A stretch of 64,000 nt of DNA from Anagrus nilaparvatae (taxonomy: Eukaryota > Arthropoda > Insecta > Hymenoptera > Mymaridae). The DNA lies in assembly GCA_022575985.1 (NCBI GenBank), contig JAKSXM010000137.1, positions 21,718,001-21,782,000 on the forward strand. The letters run 5' to 3'. Below the pieces are notes generated by a model. The model made no database searches and was not told the origin of the DNA. It saw only the letters and a list, made by a program, of their open reading frames with translations. Shown here one piece after another: positions 22,001 to 33,573 of the stretch (its first letter is position 1; each line of letters opens with the position of its first letter). The position numbers and the translations under genes are program-made.

Positions 22001-25000
22001 TTGATGGAGAATTTTCGTTGGTACACTCTTTTAAAAGTTTCAATTTTTTTATAAATATTATTTTACAGCAGGAATAATTCTACTGAATTGTTATCCGATA
22101 TCTTTTTTTTTTTAATTTAAAAAAAATATAAACTAACCGCTTCATAGTTTGGATGCACTTGTTGCTGATACATTGGTACATATTCGTGTTGGGTTTGATA
22201 AGGTATCTTTGATTGATCATAAACTTGTTGATGAATTAATGGCATATAAACAGGTATCGTTAAATGATTATTTTCAACGTTATTTTGTGGTTCACTTGGG
22301 CCATAGTTTCGATACATGTGGACTAATTGTTTGACTGGAACATTTATGTAATATGTGCCTATTGAAAAAAGGAATAAATATAATTATTGACAAAATATTT
22401 TGCAATAGGTCCATGGTCCTGAATTAAATTACGTAGAACTATAATTCAATGTGACCCACACTGAAAAAAAAATCTGGTTGCTGTTCCTTTTAAATGGTTG
22501 CAAATGATATAAAATTGAAAATTAAAAAAAAAATTTTTTTGTCAAAAGTTTTTTTTAAGTCTAACTTTTCCGTAGTATTTGGATTTTAAATGAGTGAATA
22601 GTACATTACGACAAATCGCCCAAATCGTGCTTTCTCGCCAATGACGAGAAAAAAAAATTTATTTAAATTTTCTTTACTTTTGAAGGCATTTGCAATCATT
22701 TAATTTCCGGAATTCTGGTGGCAACAACCTTATTTTATTTTCCGCGCATTTTTTGATATACCTTTGTTATCTTCATTTTGTGCGTAATTTTGCGGAACTG
22801 GTTCTTGTTGCAGGGGTTCTTCTTGATTTTCAATGTGAGATGTAGGTTGATATTGTATTTGTGGAACGCCATAATTTACTTGAGGTGGGTATTGCTCTTG
22901 TCCTGTATAATGCTGTTGCGTTTGTGAATCTGGAACATATTCTTCTTGAGACAAATAAGCGGAGTCATTGTCTTGATAATTATCTTGGGCATAATTATCA
23001 GGATGATCCTAGAAAATTAAATTAATTAGTATAGGATTAAAATACATAAATTTTGAACATAAAGATTAAAAGAGCAATATTTAAAATTCAAGGCTATTTT
23101 AGTATCTGAGAGATAAAGCTGAAAATATGAATTTAGGCTTCAAGTTCACAAATAGATCGATTTTACAGCTCAACGTAAGCTGACTTTTTAGAAGAAAAAA
23201 AAATTAACATTACTTAAAAAGGTTTTAAAAAATTTTTTCTGAAGAAAGAAAAATCGAAATCGTCTACTAAATTACTTAATTTAAGCTAGGATAATATTTG
23301 ATAAATACATAAATTAATTACTTAAAACAAATTACTTTATAAAATGAAAAGACATTTAAAAACAGTAATTGTAAATCTTTAAAAGAAACTAAAACGGTCA
23401 AAATTTTCGTAAATAAGAAGTAGAAAGTTTGAGTAAACTTGAATGTTTAAATCTAGTTCTCCTATTTTAAAATAAAGTTTATAAAATAACTTTTACATAT
23501 AATATAAATTCTTAGTAATAAAAAAAAAAAAAAGGTAGGTATGCATTAAATTGAAAATTCTTTTTCTATATTACATAAAAATAATTTTAAAATTTAATTA
23601 CCGTATATTTTAATTCTTTATATGACTGTAATTCATTATAATCTTTAAGTTGATTACTTTGTTCCTGAGGTGATTTTGTTGGTTTATGGTATTGATGTTG
23701 ATTTATTTCCTGTTTTATAAAATATTTCGTTTCTTCCGTATCAATTGTTTCAGGCGATTTTTTATCATTATTATTTAATTCTGATTCTAAATTATCTCTC
23801 TCGATATCTTCTAAATTAACTTTTTTATCACAATAAACGATATTATAATATAAAAATAATAATAGGTATATCGATTTCTGGAAAAAAAAATTTTTTATTT
23901 AATAAAATAAGCTTTCATTTTGATAAGAAAATTTTATTGTTTAATAATTATTATTATTAGTAGAACTTTCTCTCCGCGTATCAAGTTCTTGGTCAAAAGA
24001 CTTAAATATGCAACCACACGAAATTCAAATAATTTAAATGAAATTGAAATATTGAAGCATTTCAATTATGTTATTGAATAATACAGTTAATATTGATTTT
24101 TCATTTAATTAAATAATTAAATATTTTATTTTATATAAATTTTAATAAATATTTTTAGTTAATAAAATTCAATAAAATCGATAAACTCATATATCAGCTA
24201 TTATTTATATTCAAAATTAATTTTATTATATTATTTGAATTTAATTTTGTAAATGATATTATTGCGTATTATTTTAATTGATTTTAATTATATATAATAA
24301 GTATATTAAAATTTGTAATTCGATATTTAAAAATGTTACTTTATTAATATTGGGTAAATATTAGAGTGAAAAAGATAAATTTTGTTTTTGATTTATTAGA
24401 ATTATCGTAAATTCACGAATATTTGAAAATAGTTGGTTAAGATACACGCAAAACTTAAAAGAGTGATTTTAAAAATAGGAAATTTTGTGCAGTTTATTTC
24501 ACCCCTTTGTAAACCACGCTTTGGTTTTCGTAGTATATTTTATGTGGAAATATAATATAAGAAGATAAGTATTTAAAAACTTTTTACATCTAGTTAAAAG
24601 GCTTATAAGCATAAGATTTTGAACAAGTTTGATACTGGGAAACAAATAGTATATTAAGTACACATTAAGCATTGAAGAAGCTTGGCACAAAGTGACTATA
24701 AAATAAACGTTAAACATGGTCTTTTGTTTTCGTGGCCCTTTAAACCCCAAGTAAGTTTTTTGATGGGGTATGCAGGGACCTGATTCAGAATTCATATCAC
24801 AGTGATAAGCAGCCGTACCATCCACAATATGTGGTGCTGCACATGCTCAAAACAAATGTTTTTAGAAATGGTAGTACTTTTCGCGATACAGTTTGGTTAG
24901 AAAAGTGATATATTATAGATTATATAAATGCAGAATCTAGGCCCAGGTTTGTAATGATTCCCTCAAATACAAATTGAAAAAGCACTAAACTCTTTATTAA

Positions 25001-26563
25001 ATTAAATTCTATTAATCATCATTATATAATCTTTGAAAATCATTTTACTTGCGAGAAAAAATTTATCTTAAATTTGTGGCCAATAAACTCTGTACCAACT
25101 TACTTTTCTTTTTGACAGTAAAAACAACTATTTTTTTTGCACGGTACCATTTCAAGGATATTCAGTGATTAAAATAGATCTTGCACGATAAGGAATCGTT
25201 CGTTTAAAAAAACGTAAAACGCAAATTTTTCCCTTTTTTAAGGTATTCTAGTACTCTGAGTAACGCCATATGACATGTTTTTCTACTATCCACCCCCTTG
25301 AAAATGTTGCTCACAATTAAAAACTGTTAATTGTCATATAGTTTGGAAAGTACTTTTCTTTAACACTCAAACACCCTAATAGCGTTACGATTTTCTTTTA
25401 AATGACCCCAAATAAAAACTACTTGCTGCAAATATAAATTTTTTTCAGTGTACAGTATTTATCAAAGGATTTCAAAATAAACTGTGGCTTATTAAATTAG
25501 TAGGAAAAAAAATAATTGTTTCTGGTCTGCGGCCCGAAAGCGTGTAGTATGCCCTCGCCTTGGTAGGTAATTTTGGTGCGATTAGGGCAATTCTTTACTT
25601 TTCTGGACGCGAGCCATGAATATACTATTTCTTGGCAGCAGCCAGAAAGTAGGTACTTTCCAGCCGCTGCTCATCCGTGTAACAGAGACGTATTTTCTCG
25701 CAATTGGTTAAAAAAAATGTACACGTCCCTTGGCCTTAAAAAAAGAATACCCCTTTCTTTTCCCTTCATTTCTCTGGCCATAGGTCGTCACTGACAAACT
25801 GACTTTTGAATAAATGTACCAGGTCAATAAATATACCAATGAAATATGCCATTCATTCAAAAGAAATCCTATTTTTTTAATAGCTGCATGATTGATTTCA
25901 TGTCTTTGCCATGGAGTTAGTCGAAATATCCATAAATTGAACAATAGCAATATTTAATTAGTAGGATTTCTAATGCATCAATAAAATACTCTATCGGCAG
26001 TATAATTCACAAACGACAGTTTTTCAGTGTACTATAATTTTTATTTCCTCAAATTTTTATGACAACCGTAAGAAAAATAATAATTATTAAGTACTGTCTG
26101 GTGAAGCCATTCAGATAGATGAAGCCATGTTCTTAAAATGTTGATGATTTGGTGAAACAGTTTGAAATAGAGACTAATTAAGTGTAAATTTTTTATAAAA
26201 GAGGTTAATTAATTAATTAATTTTTTATCCGAATTGGAAAAAAAAACTGGGCATTCATATACTTTCAATTATAAACCAGAAATTATAGAAAACAAATTTT
26301 TGAAACAAACTACTATACAATTAAAGAAGCGAATTCATAAATTCTTTGCTCCTAGGTAGCATCCCTTGAAAACTTAAAAGTATAAGACTTAATAAAATGC
26401 TGAAATCTCTGCTACTAGCTCTCGGCACCTGATCCGGTACAGCACCACGTGAGTAATCAAAACACAAAAATAATCAAAATAAAAACCACTCTAACGTACG
26501 TATTAATTAAATGAATGCTAAAATATTGTTAATGAAATAAATAAATGAAAATGGACGTACCAT
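18792..26563 (-). CDS. Gene 2: secreted Q/Y/P-rich protein, 441 aa, six coding exons
   Basis: Function not recognised. Proposed exons: 26561-26563 (ATG only), 23602-23877, 22762-23008, 22138-22358, 19732-20091 and 18792-19010. All introns are GT-AG and the frame is kept throughout: phase 0 at each junction except the third (exon 3 to exon 4), which is phase 1 and rebuilds a glycine codon. The joined N-terminus MKSIYLLLFLYYNIVYCDKK is a good signal peptide. A charged segment follows (about 19-93), then a Q/Y/P/N-rich segment with many YxP and QQ pairs (94-250). A lysine-containing tyrosine-rich part (250-330) leads to a short predicted helix with AEQIMRHILQKS (about 347-358) and a hydrophilic tail ending DVERYL. 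The last exon could instead splice at AAG|GTACTT (phase 2) to an unseen exon. Introns 3 and 4 are mostly transposon-derived. Confidence 0.8.
19466..19504. other. Nested hairpin in gene 2 intron 5
   Basis: GGTAATCC at 19466 pairs with GGATTACC at 19497. Inside, CCTATGTT pairs with AACATAGG (19472-19490). Intron 5 (19011-19731) otherwise shows no recognisable element. Confidence 0.5.
19732..20091 (-). CDS. Gene 2, coding exon 5
   Basis: 120 codons, phase 0 at both ends. Acceptor TTTACCAG|CAA and donor AAG|GTAAAT. It contains the AEQIMRHILQKS helix. The hydrophobic run upstream of the acceptor in the same frame is intron and transposon end, not a signal peptide. Confidence 0.85.
20660..21215. 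mobile_element. Truncated foldback A copy nested in element B
   Basis: It shares long blocks with 13739-14744, for example AAAGTTATGGCTGATTTTAA, CTTTTGGGCCTAGAAACGCA and GAGACCTATAAAACTCATTT, in the same relative order. Confidence 0.7.
21214..21613. mobile_element. Inner inverted-repeat element, ATTGACCGGAAGTC termini
   Basis: AAATTGACCGGAAGTCAAGT at the left is mirrored by ACTTGACTTCCGGTCAATTT at the right. CCATAATTATTTTTGC, TTCCCAGGATTTTCGCCTAT and TCAGCCAAAACTAGCTAAAA blocks also have inverted partners, so the element is close to a full palindrome. Confidence 0.75.
22138..22358 (-). CDS. Gene 2, coding exon 4
   Basis: 221 nt, entered in phase 1 after TTCAATAG and left in phase 0 at GCG|GTTAGT. 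It encodes TYYINVPVKQLVHMYRNYG followed by a Q/Y/P/H-rich stretch. Confidence 0.85.
22459..22746. mobile_element. MITE in gene 2 intron 3, CACTGAAAAAA termini
   Basis: The left end CACTGAAAAAAAAATCTGGT and the right end, minus strand, CGCGGAAAATAAAATAAGGT are imperfect terminal repeats. Inner ATGGTTGCAAATGA and ATGATTGCAAATGC also pair. It fills about 70% of the 403-bp intron and stops 15 bp from the exon 3 donor. Confidence 0.55.
22762..23008 (-). CDS. Gene 2, coding exon 3
   Basis: 247 nt; acceptor TTTTCTAG|GAT in phase 0, donor AAAG|GTATAT in phase 1. It encodes DHPDNYAQDNYQDN and a Q/E/P/Y-rich stretch. Confidence 0.85.
23602..23877 (-). CDS. Gene 2, coding exon 2
   Basis: 276 nt, phase 0 at both ends; acceptor TTTTCCAG|AAA and donor ACG|GTAATT. 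It encodes the body of the signal peptide, KSIYLLLFLYYNIVYC, and a charged segment. The initiator methionine must come from another exon. Confidence 0.85.
25041..25057. mobile_element. Solo end of CTCGCAAGTGAAA MITE
   Basis: CATTTTACTTGCGAGAA matches the right end of the elements at 6036-6346 and 11181-11487. No partner end was found nearby. Confidence 0.45.
25530..25760. repeat. Dispersed repeat family D, copy
   Basis: Contains CTGCGGCCCGAAAGCGTGTA, GTGCGATTAGGGCAATTCTT and ACGTATTTTCTCGC. These match, directly or inverted, blocks at 44020-44205. The copy is more GC-rich than its surroundings. Confidence 0.5.
26404..26452. promoter_or_regulatory. GC-rich patch with E-box in gene 2 intron 1
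   Basis: CTCGGCACCTGATCCGGTAC followed by AGCACCACGTGAG contains the palindromic CACGTG. It lies about 110-155 bp downstream of exon 1. It may be an intronic regulatory element or the end of an unrecognised repeat. Confidence 0.35.
26561..26563 (-). CDS. Gene 2, coding exon 1 (initiator ATG only)
   Basis: ATG is followed directly by a consensus-like donor GTACGT. Joining it to exon 2 in phase 0 produces MKSIYLLLFLYY, a typical signal peptide start. It lies about 105 bp downstream of a strong TATA box. Confidence 0.75.
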
Positions 26564-26667
26564 TTTTAAAAAAGTGAATAAAAAAAATGTTCTATATTTA
26601 ACTAGTGACACGAGACACAAGTCTATCTTAAAAGTAATACTATAAGTTAAAAGTATTCTTCCGCGAT

Positions 26668-26675
26668 CTTATATA
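26668..26675 (-). promoter_or_regulatory. Gene 2 TATA box
   Basis: GGCTATATAAGATCGCGG on the minus strand. The TATATAAG match with GC-containing flanks stands out from the background AT runs. The start site is expected about 30 bp downstream, near 26640. Confidence 0.65.
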
Positions 26676-28315
26676 GCCTTTACCCCTTCCGTAAAATTTA
26701 TAAATATAAAGTAGTGTAATAGTTTTCCATATAATATAGTAACATTCAATTCTCTTTTCTTATAAATTCTCAAATCCCATATAATACGCTACAATGATCT
26801 TTTATTGCCATAATATTATGAGTTACATAAAATAAATAAAAGAAAAAAAATATTTTTTTTCATTCAATACTTTACGCAGTATATAAACATTGTAAGCTTT
26901 TTGAAATAGACAAATATTATTTACTCGTGTCTTGTGTATAAGAGAGAATCAAAAGAGATTTTCTAAAGGATTTACATCGAAATATCGAATTTAAAGATTC
27001 TTATGTAGCTTATAGAAAACTGTCAAGTAAGGATAACAATGACTTATAAGTAAATACACTATAAATTCACTTATTTTACTGGAATGACCAGATTTTTTTT
27101 TAATACTGGCTAACATTTATATTTTATATTTTTTATTTTATTTTTTTTATACTTTAATTAAAGTAATGTAATAAAAGTTATTTATTTTATTTAATTAAGT
27201 GTCGGAATTCTCGGAAGTTGGAAAATATTATATGAAATTTGATATTTAATTATGACTTTCATTGTTGAAATAAAAAATAGGTATTTCGCTTGAATTAAGA
27301 AAATTGTTTTTTTTAATAATATAAATTTTATTGGAAAAAAAAACGTGTTTGAAAATCTAAAATTAATAATTTATTTAGAAGATAAATTTTTAAACAATTT
27401 GAGTTATTTTTTTACCAGAAATTAAATTATAAAATTAAAAATTACAAATGTAATTATGCTTATTGTTCGTTCTATTCAAGTTTTCGTTTTTAACTCAATA
27501 TTCATTAAAAATTTATAAGAAAAATTTTAATAAAAGATTTAAAAATTTAACGTGCACACTGCAAGTGAAATGTTTAATTCACATATAATTTAAGTTTAAT
27601 CATAAAAAATTCAGTGTACATATAAAACTTTAATTTAAAAAGAAACAAAGAGAATTATAAAATAAAATAAAATTCAAAAAGAATGATAATTCTTTTGAAT
27701 TTACTTTTTATTAAATAAAAAAAAAACTAATTAATTTCTGCATATGATTTTTTTGCATTTTTTTGTCAGAATATACGTTTTTGAAAGGATACAATTGAAG
27801 GGGTTACGCGAAATTATTGGTTCCTTACCTGATATTTCAGGCTTTTTTTTAGGTCAGATCAAATTTGGGGTAAAATCCTTAATTTTTTGATAAGGTTCCA
27901 AGGTACGGAGTAAATCGAAAATTTCTCTGGCAGAAAATCCGAAGAACCTAAAAAAAACTTGAATTTTCGGATCAGATACTCTATATTTATGATAACCGCG
28001 AACCCGTCCCGTAAACCCCTATAAAATAGAATATTGCATCCTGGAAAGTAAATAATGGTTTTAATTGCAAAACGAAGCCAATGGTAAAACGCGATTCCGG
28101 GAATTTTTGTTTAAAGGTGATGGGTCAAAAAATAAAATAAACATGCATCAAATACTACCCTACATTCTTCATTGGTAAAAATTGCAAAAAAATTGCAAAT
28201 CTACCATATAAGGAAATTAAAAAAAAAGTATATATGCATGCAAATAAAAAAAAAAAATTATATGATGTAGAAATAACTTTGAATGAAAAGCTTGATAAAA
28301 TTCGTATATATATTA

Positions 28316-28347
<32 letters not shown>

Positions 28348-28740
28348 TATCCTTCATTCAATATTCTCTATTACTCTAAAAAAAATGAAAATAAAAAGTG
28401 CGTATGAAAAAATATTCTTTGTTTTTCTTTATGTATAAATTTTTGATACCATACTTTCAGTTAAATCTCTTTGTAGGTATATTTATTTACTTTCTATTGC
28501 TAAAAGTTATAACATCATTAATCACTGACATATCTGCTTCAATTTTTTTTTAAATTAAATAAGAACTGATCTATTTATTAAAAAAACGCACACATACAAA
28601 AAAAAAACGTTATTTATTATATATATAAAAATAATTTTTTTTTAATTAATATCTTTTTTCCTTAAGAGTCATGAATATTTTTTTAAAATGTCAAAGCGAA
28701 CCAATTTAATGTTAATAAAATCAAAATATCATTCACTTGT

Positions 28741-28758
28741 ATGTGTGTGTGTGTGTAT
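28741..28758. repeat. (TG)n microsatellite
   Basis: ATGTGTGTGTGTGTGTAT-type run on the plus strand. Confidence 0.85.
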
Positions 28759-29860
28759 AGTAAATAGTAATTGCATAAATATAAATGTAAATATATTTTG
28801 ATACACGATTTCATATTTAAAAAAAAATAAGATTTCTCTTGAAAGAGTTTTTTAAAAAATTTTCATTAGGCATTAAAAGATTATATTTGACTCCGGATGT
28901 CCGATTTAACAACTTGTTTTTTCTATATTTAAATAAAAAAATGTATTTATATGTAATGTAACAGTTATACCTGTATCGTGAGAAAATACCGATAAAGCAT
29001 TTAATTATAAGAGTTTAATTTATATAATTTTATATTCTACACATACACACGCATCTATATATTATAAAAATTGTAATTATAGATATATATTAGAATTACG
29101 GCTGTATTAATATTTTAGATTATTTGCTAATGAAAGTGAGTGTAATAAAATTAATAAATCTTAATTTTAGGAAATAAAATAGATCATTAGAACTCGGTTG
29201 AATGTGGTTTTTTGTGGTTTGTCCGACCCTGTAAATTGAACCAGGGTAAAAATAGTCTTTTTTTTTCAAAGTGTAGCAAACTATTTCACATAGCTAAGAC
29301 AACAAATCAACATATTAATTTCAGAATGGTCTGTTTTACCTTCGTTATATAAAATTATTTATTTAAACAATAAACTTGTTTCTTTCACTAAACTAGATCG
29401 CAAATTTTCGCTGGTATTAATTCAAATCTTTTAAAAAATCAATTATTAACATCCTATTTTATCAGAAACGAAAATAGTTCATCTTTCTAGAACAAAGACT
29501 ACTGCGGTATCCAGCCCCAGCATATTTTTCACATTTTTTTGACTTAATTTTATGGATTACGATAAAATATATGATTTGTAGAGTCGGCACACCCCACCCC
29601 CCTGCGTTCATCGGGGGAGATTCAAACACATATTTTCGACTCCAAAAATAATATCTCCGGATCGAATCATCCAATTGGGGCCTCGTTGGTGTCAAAATTT
29701 TTATTTTAAAAAAATACAAAAAAAAAAAATTAAATATTGAAAAAACGTGATTCTGAAGCTTTCGCCTAAAAAAAACCATGTGGCGAACAAAATTTCTTTG
29801 TTCCTAGTTTGTTTATCACTTTATATGGTCTAAGAAACCCGAAGAAACGTATAAGCCAAT

Positions 29861-30755
29861 CCAGTTCCCCTATTTCATCAGTACTTTTTTTATCAGAAAA
29901 CTTGGTTTATAAGGGATTTTAACCTGTTTAAATGTTTTTATGCGAATAAAGCCAAAATTTCTAAAAATGAAAAAATTTTTAAACTCACTTAAATCCATTT
30001 ATATCAGGCTTTTTGGGCTCTATGCCCCGGGGAACCATATTGATATAAGTTTGTAACTGTTTCAAACCTTTTTCAGTACCGAAAGACGAAAAATTTGAAA
30101 AAAAAAAATTGGACATTTTTCCATATATACCCCTTACGATTTTTGAAAAAATAAAAATTTTCAAAAAAATCATGTTTGCCCTTTTCATCAGCACTTTTTT
30201 TATTAGAAAACTTCGTTTATGAGGAATTTTAACCAATTAAAATGGTTTTATGCTAATAAAATCAAAAATTCTAAAATCCAAAAATTTTTAAACTCACTTA
30301 AATCCATTTATATCAGGTTTTTACAGTTCTTAGACCTGGTGAACCATATTGGTTTAAGTTTTTCAATGTTTCTAACCTTTTCCAGTACTAAAAGACGAAA
30401 AATTTGAGAAAAAAAATTTTTTGATATTTTTCCATACATATTATATGGTCCTTTTGATTTTGAGCAAAATAAAAATTGTCAATAAAACCCAGTTTCCCGA
30501 TTTCATCAGTTATTTTTTTATCAGAAAACGTGGTTTATAATGGATTTTAACCAGTTTAAATGTTTTTATGCGAATAAAGCCAAAATTTCTATAAATGAAA
30601 AAATTTTATAACTCACATAAATCCATTTATATAAAGTTTTTTCAGCTCCCTGTTCCGTTATACCATATTAATTTAAGTTTTTAACTGTTTCTCACCATTT
30701 TAAGTACCAAATAATATAAAATTTGAAGAAAAAAAAATTTGATATTTTTCCAAGG
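29861..30755. repeat. Tandem repeat, three units of about 310 bp
   Basis: Units begin near 29861, 30171 and 30489, each with TTTCATCAG followed by AGAAAAC...GTTTAT, then AAATCCATTTATAT and a block ending in GATATTTTTCCA or a close variant. The units have diverged from each other but keep the same order of blocks, so this is an old tandem array rather than three dispersed insertions. Confidence 0.75.
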
Positions 30756-30914
30756 TGTGTCTGACAAATTATAGGTAAGATATCGTTCTATTATGAAAAA
30801 ATGTAATAAAAACATAAGAAGGACCATATAAAATCTAATTTTAGATTTAAAATCAAATATTAAGATGGTAATTACCAAAGATTAGAAAATTACCAAAAAC
30901 CCTATTTATTAATT

Positions 30915-31045
30915 GAGGCCTGTGTTTCTAATCCCAGAAGGCCCATTGGAATAAACGGAGGGCATCAGGAGTGTGTTTTTTCAACTTATTAAAGTCACGC
31001 ATTACTGTCGATTGCAATTTTGTTTCCCAAAGGTAGCTCTCTTCT
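30915..31045. mobile_element. Fragment of foldback A
   Basis: Matches the right arm of 13739-14744: CCATTGGAATAAACGGAGGG, TGTTTTTTCAACTTATTAAA and a CCCAAAGGTAG-type end correspond in order. The rest of the element is absent. Confidence 0.65.
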
Positions 31046-33138
31046 TAATCAATAATTAAGTAAAATATTATTTTATAGGTACTTTAATAGATAAAATATG
31101 TAATTTAAACTATTTTTAAAAATATATTTGAATTTCTAAATGACCTTTATAATCTTTTAAAGTATGTGTATACAATAAATTGATTGTTTTAAGCCGGACA
31201 TTTATACTAGAAGCTTTCATAAGTAACACTGTGTATAAAATATCCTTATATTTACATCGATAGTTGACTATATTATAACCTAAAGGTTCATTAGTATGCT
31301 AATGATTTTTTATAAGCATAATATGATTTTAACTTCTCTAAAAGTTTACTGAATAAGTACTCTTAATTACTTTCTATAAAATATTTTTACGACCCGTTAA
31401 GTGAATCTAAGGTGTAATCAAATTATTTTTTTTATTTTAATGAAATTTTTTTTTTTAAGAAAAATTTAATTATTTATTTTTGTAGCTAAGAATGTTAAAG
31501 AAAACTAGGAAAACTTCGGTAAACTGATTAAATATATAAATTTAATTAATAATTTTAGAAGAAAAAGTCAAGTTTTAGCCACTTAATTAAATAATTATTT
31601 TCAAAACAATAAATTTTGAAGTTAATAATATTTTTTCTGTAAATGTCAGATATATCACTAAATTCTTGTTATTTATTTGTTTTTCTTTTTATATACTTTT
31701 TTTTTATCAAATGTTTCCAAAACTTTAGAATATAAAAAAAAGAATATCAGTACAATTTTTTTTTTTAAGAATCAATTGTTTTAGTAAAAGCTTTTTGATT
31801 ATAAATTTTTTTATATTTTCATACTTACTTTTCGTTGATATGATATTTAACTAATAAAAGTTTCTTTGGGGTCTTGTTTTTATTCACTTTAAAAGTTTAC
31901 TTTTAGTTAAAGAAAACTTGGTGAAATAAGACAAAATCAGGGGTGGAAAAAAAATTATTGATTTTATTTGGTTTATTCTTATTCGATGATTTCTGTTAAT
32001 ATAATTTACTTTTTAAACTTTTTTAGAAGTTTGGTATCCTTAACATTTTTTATGCTTTAAAATTCTTCAATTTTTATGATAATATCTGGCCTTAAATTCC
32101 AGCTGAGTTATATTTGCCTCAACTCATCTAAATCAGATCCCAGAAAATGTACTTGGGTACTTTGTGGTAAATGTGTTTTTGAGAATTACAATTTTTTTTT
32201 TGCATAAATAACTTTATATATGTCTCAAGAATATGTAAAAAAAATTTTTATTTAAAATTCCCTCTCTAAGTATTCATTTTGGCTTGTTTTGCGCGCGCTG
32301 TCAAACTTACATTTTTAAGAAATTAAACAAATAGCTTTATTATTCTAAGAAAATAGATTCATTTTTCTCTCATTATACTTCTAACTATTCTTGAATGGCG
32401 GAAACTGCAAACTTAATATACTCAATTATTTGGTTTTCGTCATGTGGTGGCGAAAACTACTTATATGGAATTTTAGTTTTCACCATATCACCTTACTGTT
32501 TGCTTAAATTGAGCTTTAAATTAATAACAACACTATGCCGAACACTAAAAAATTTTTTTAATTACATTGTAATGCTTCAACAAATTAAGAGAAAATTATT
32601 TAAATTCGCCTTTTTTACACATATAAGTATTTTGGATATTTTAAACTTTTTTATTATTTACACGATCTCTATTTAACTATAAAACACTAAACTTGTCATA
32701 ATTACTTCATTTCTACTGAATTTTACAACAGTTATCAAAATATTAACTAAATTTACACATATAAACACAGTTTATTTTATATACTTATGTATCACTTTTA
32801 TTTCAACACAATAATTTTCTGATTTTTATAAAAAATAGGTACCTACACTTTTTTTTAATTGAAAAACATTATTCTAATATTAAAAATTATACTCTAACAC
32901 TTATTTGTACCACTTATTTCATAAAATTAATCTATTTTTTACTTTTAAATAGCAAATAATTAAAATAAATAAACAGGTAAATAAACGCGCACGAACTTAA
33001 AATATGTAGGTTATTCACCGGGTTACACGGCGTCTATTTTGTTTTCTTGAGTTTTTAAAAATATTATAGCAACTACATTACCTATAATTTAAATTAAAAA
33101 GCAAATTTAAATAAATAATACACAATTATACAAGTTTA

Positions 33139-33573
33139 GGGTACATTTACATGGTCTTCTGATGCTTCTTACTTCTTATGCTTCTTAGCGCAAAAATTCA
33201 AATTAATTTTATTCAATTCTCTTATTTTCTTAATTTACATACCGAAAAATATTTATTTTTTTATATTTAGTTAATTAATAATCAAATAAACCATGTAAAT
33301 AAATTTTTTGATAACTTTAAATGCAATTATCAGTATTATAAAAAGTTAGGTTATGTTATTCGAACAATCGTAAATAAACGATTTTATATGTAATTTTTAA
33401 TAAAATATAATGTTTTTATTATTATTTAAGTTTAATCTTTGTAAAAATACATTATTTAATTAAAAAAATTTAATATTATGCTGCAGAATTTAAAAAAATA
33501 AAAATAAATTTTGAATGTTAGCGCTAAGAAGCATAAGAAGTAAGAAGCATAAGAAGACCATGTAAATGTACCC
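33139..33573. mobile_element. PIF/Harbinger-like MITE, 435 bp
   Basis: Terminal inverted repeats of about 50 bp begin GGGTACATTTACATGGTCTT at both ends and include repeated TGCTTCTTACTTCTTATGC motifs. TTA is present directly on each side (33136-33138 and 33574-33576), the 3-bp target typical of PIF/Harbinger. There is no transposase frame, so it is non-autonomous. Confidence 0.8.

Larger units (their letters stand above)
23878..26560 (-). other. Gene 2, intron 1 (about 2.7 kb)
   Basis: No convincing coding exon. It contains a less AT-rich stretch of unknown origin (about 24640-24850), a solo MITE end (25041-25057), a copy of the dispersed GGCGAAAA-type repeat (25530-25760) and a GC-rich patch near exon 1 (26404-26452). 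Confidence 0.6.

Noticed and set aside
24499..24825. 108-residue minus-strand open frame in gene 2 intron 1
   Set aside because: No recognisable domain, no splice context, and it lies inside an intron. The less AT-rich sequence here more likely belongs to an unidentified repeat.
29462..30407. Open frames of 62-105 residues around the 310-bp tandem repeats
   Set aside because: The frames are not conserved between repeat units, so they are incidental.
32395..32676. 93-residue plus-strand open frame
   Set aside because: F, I, L, Y and K dominate, as expected from random AT-rich DNA; no promoter, splice or family support.
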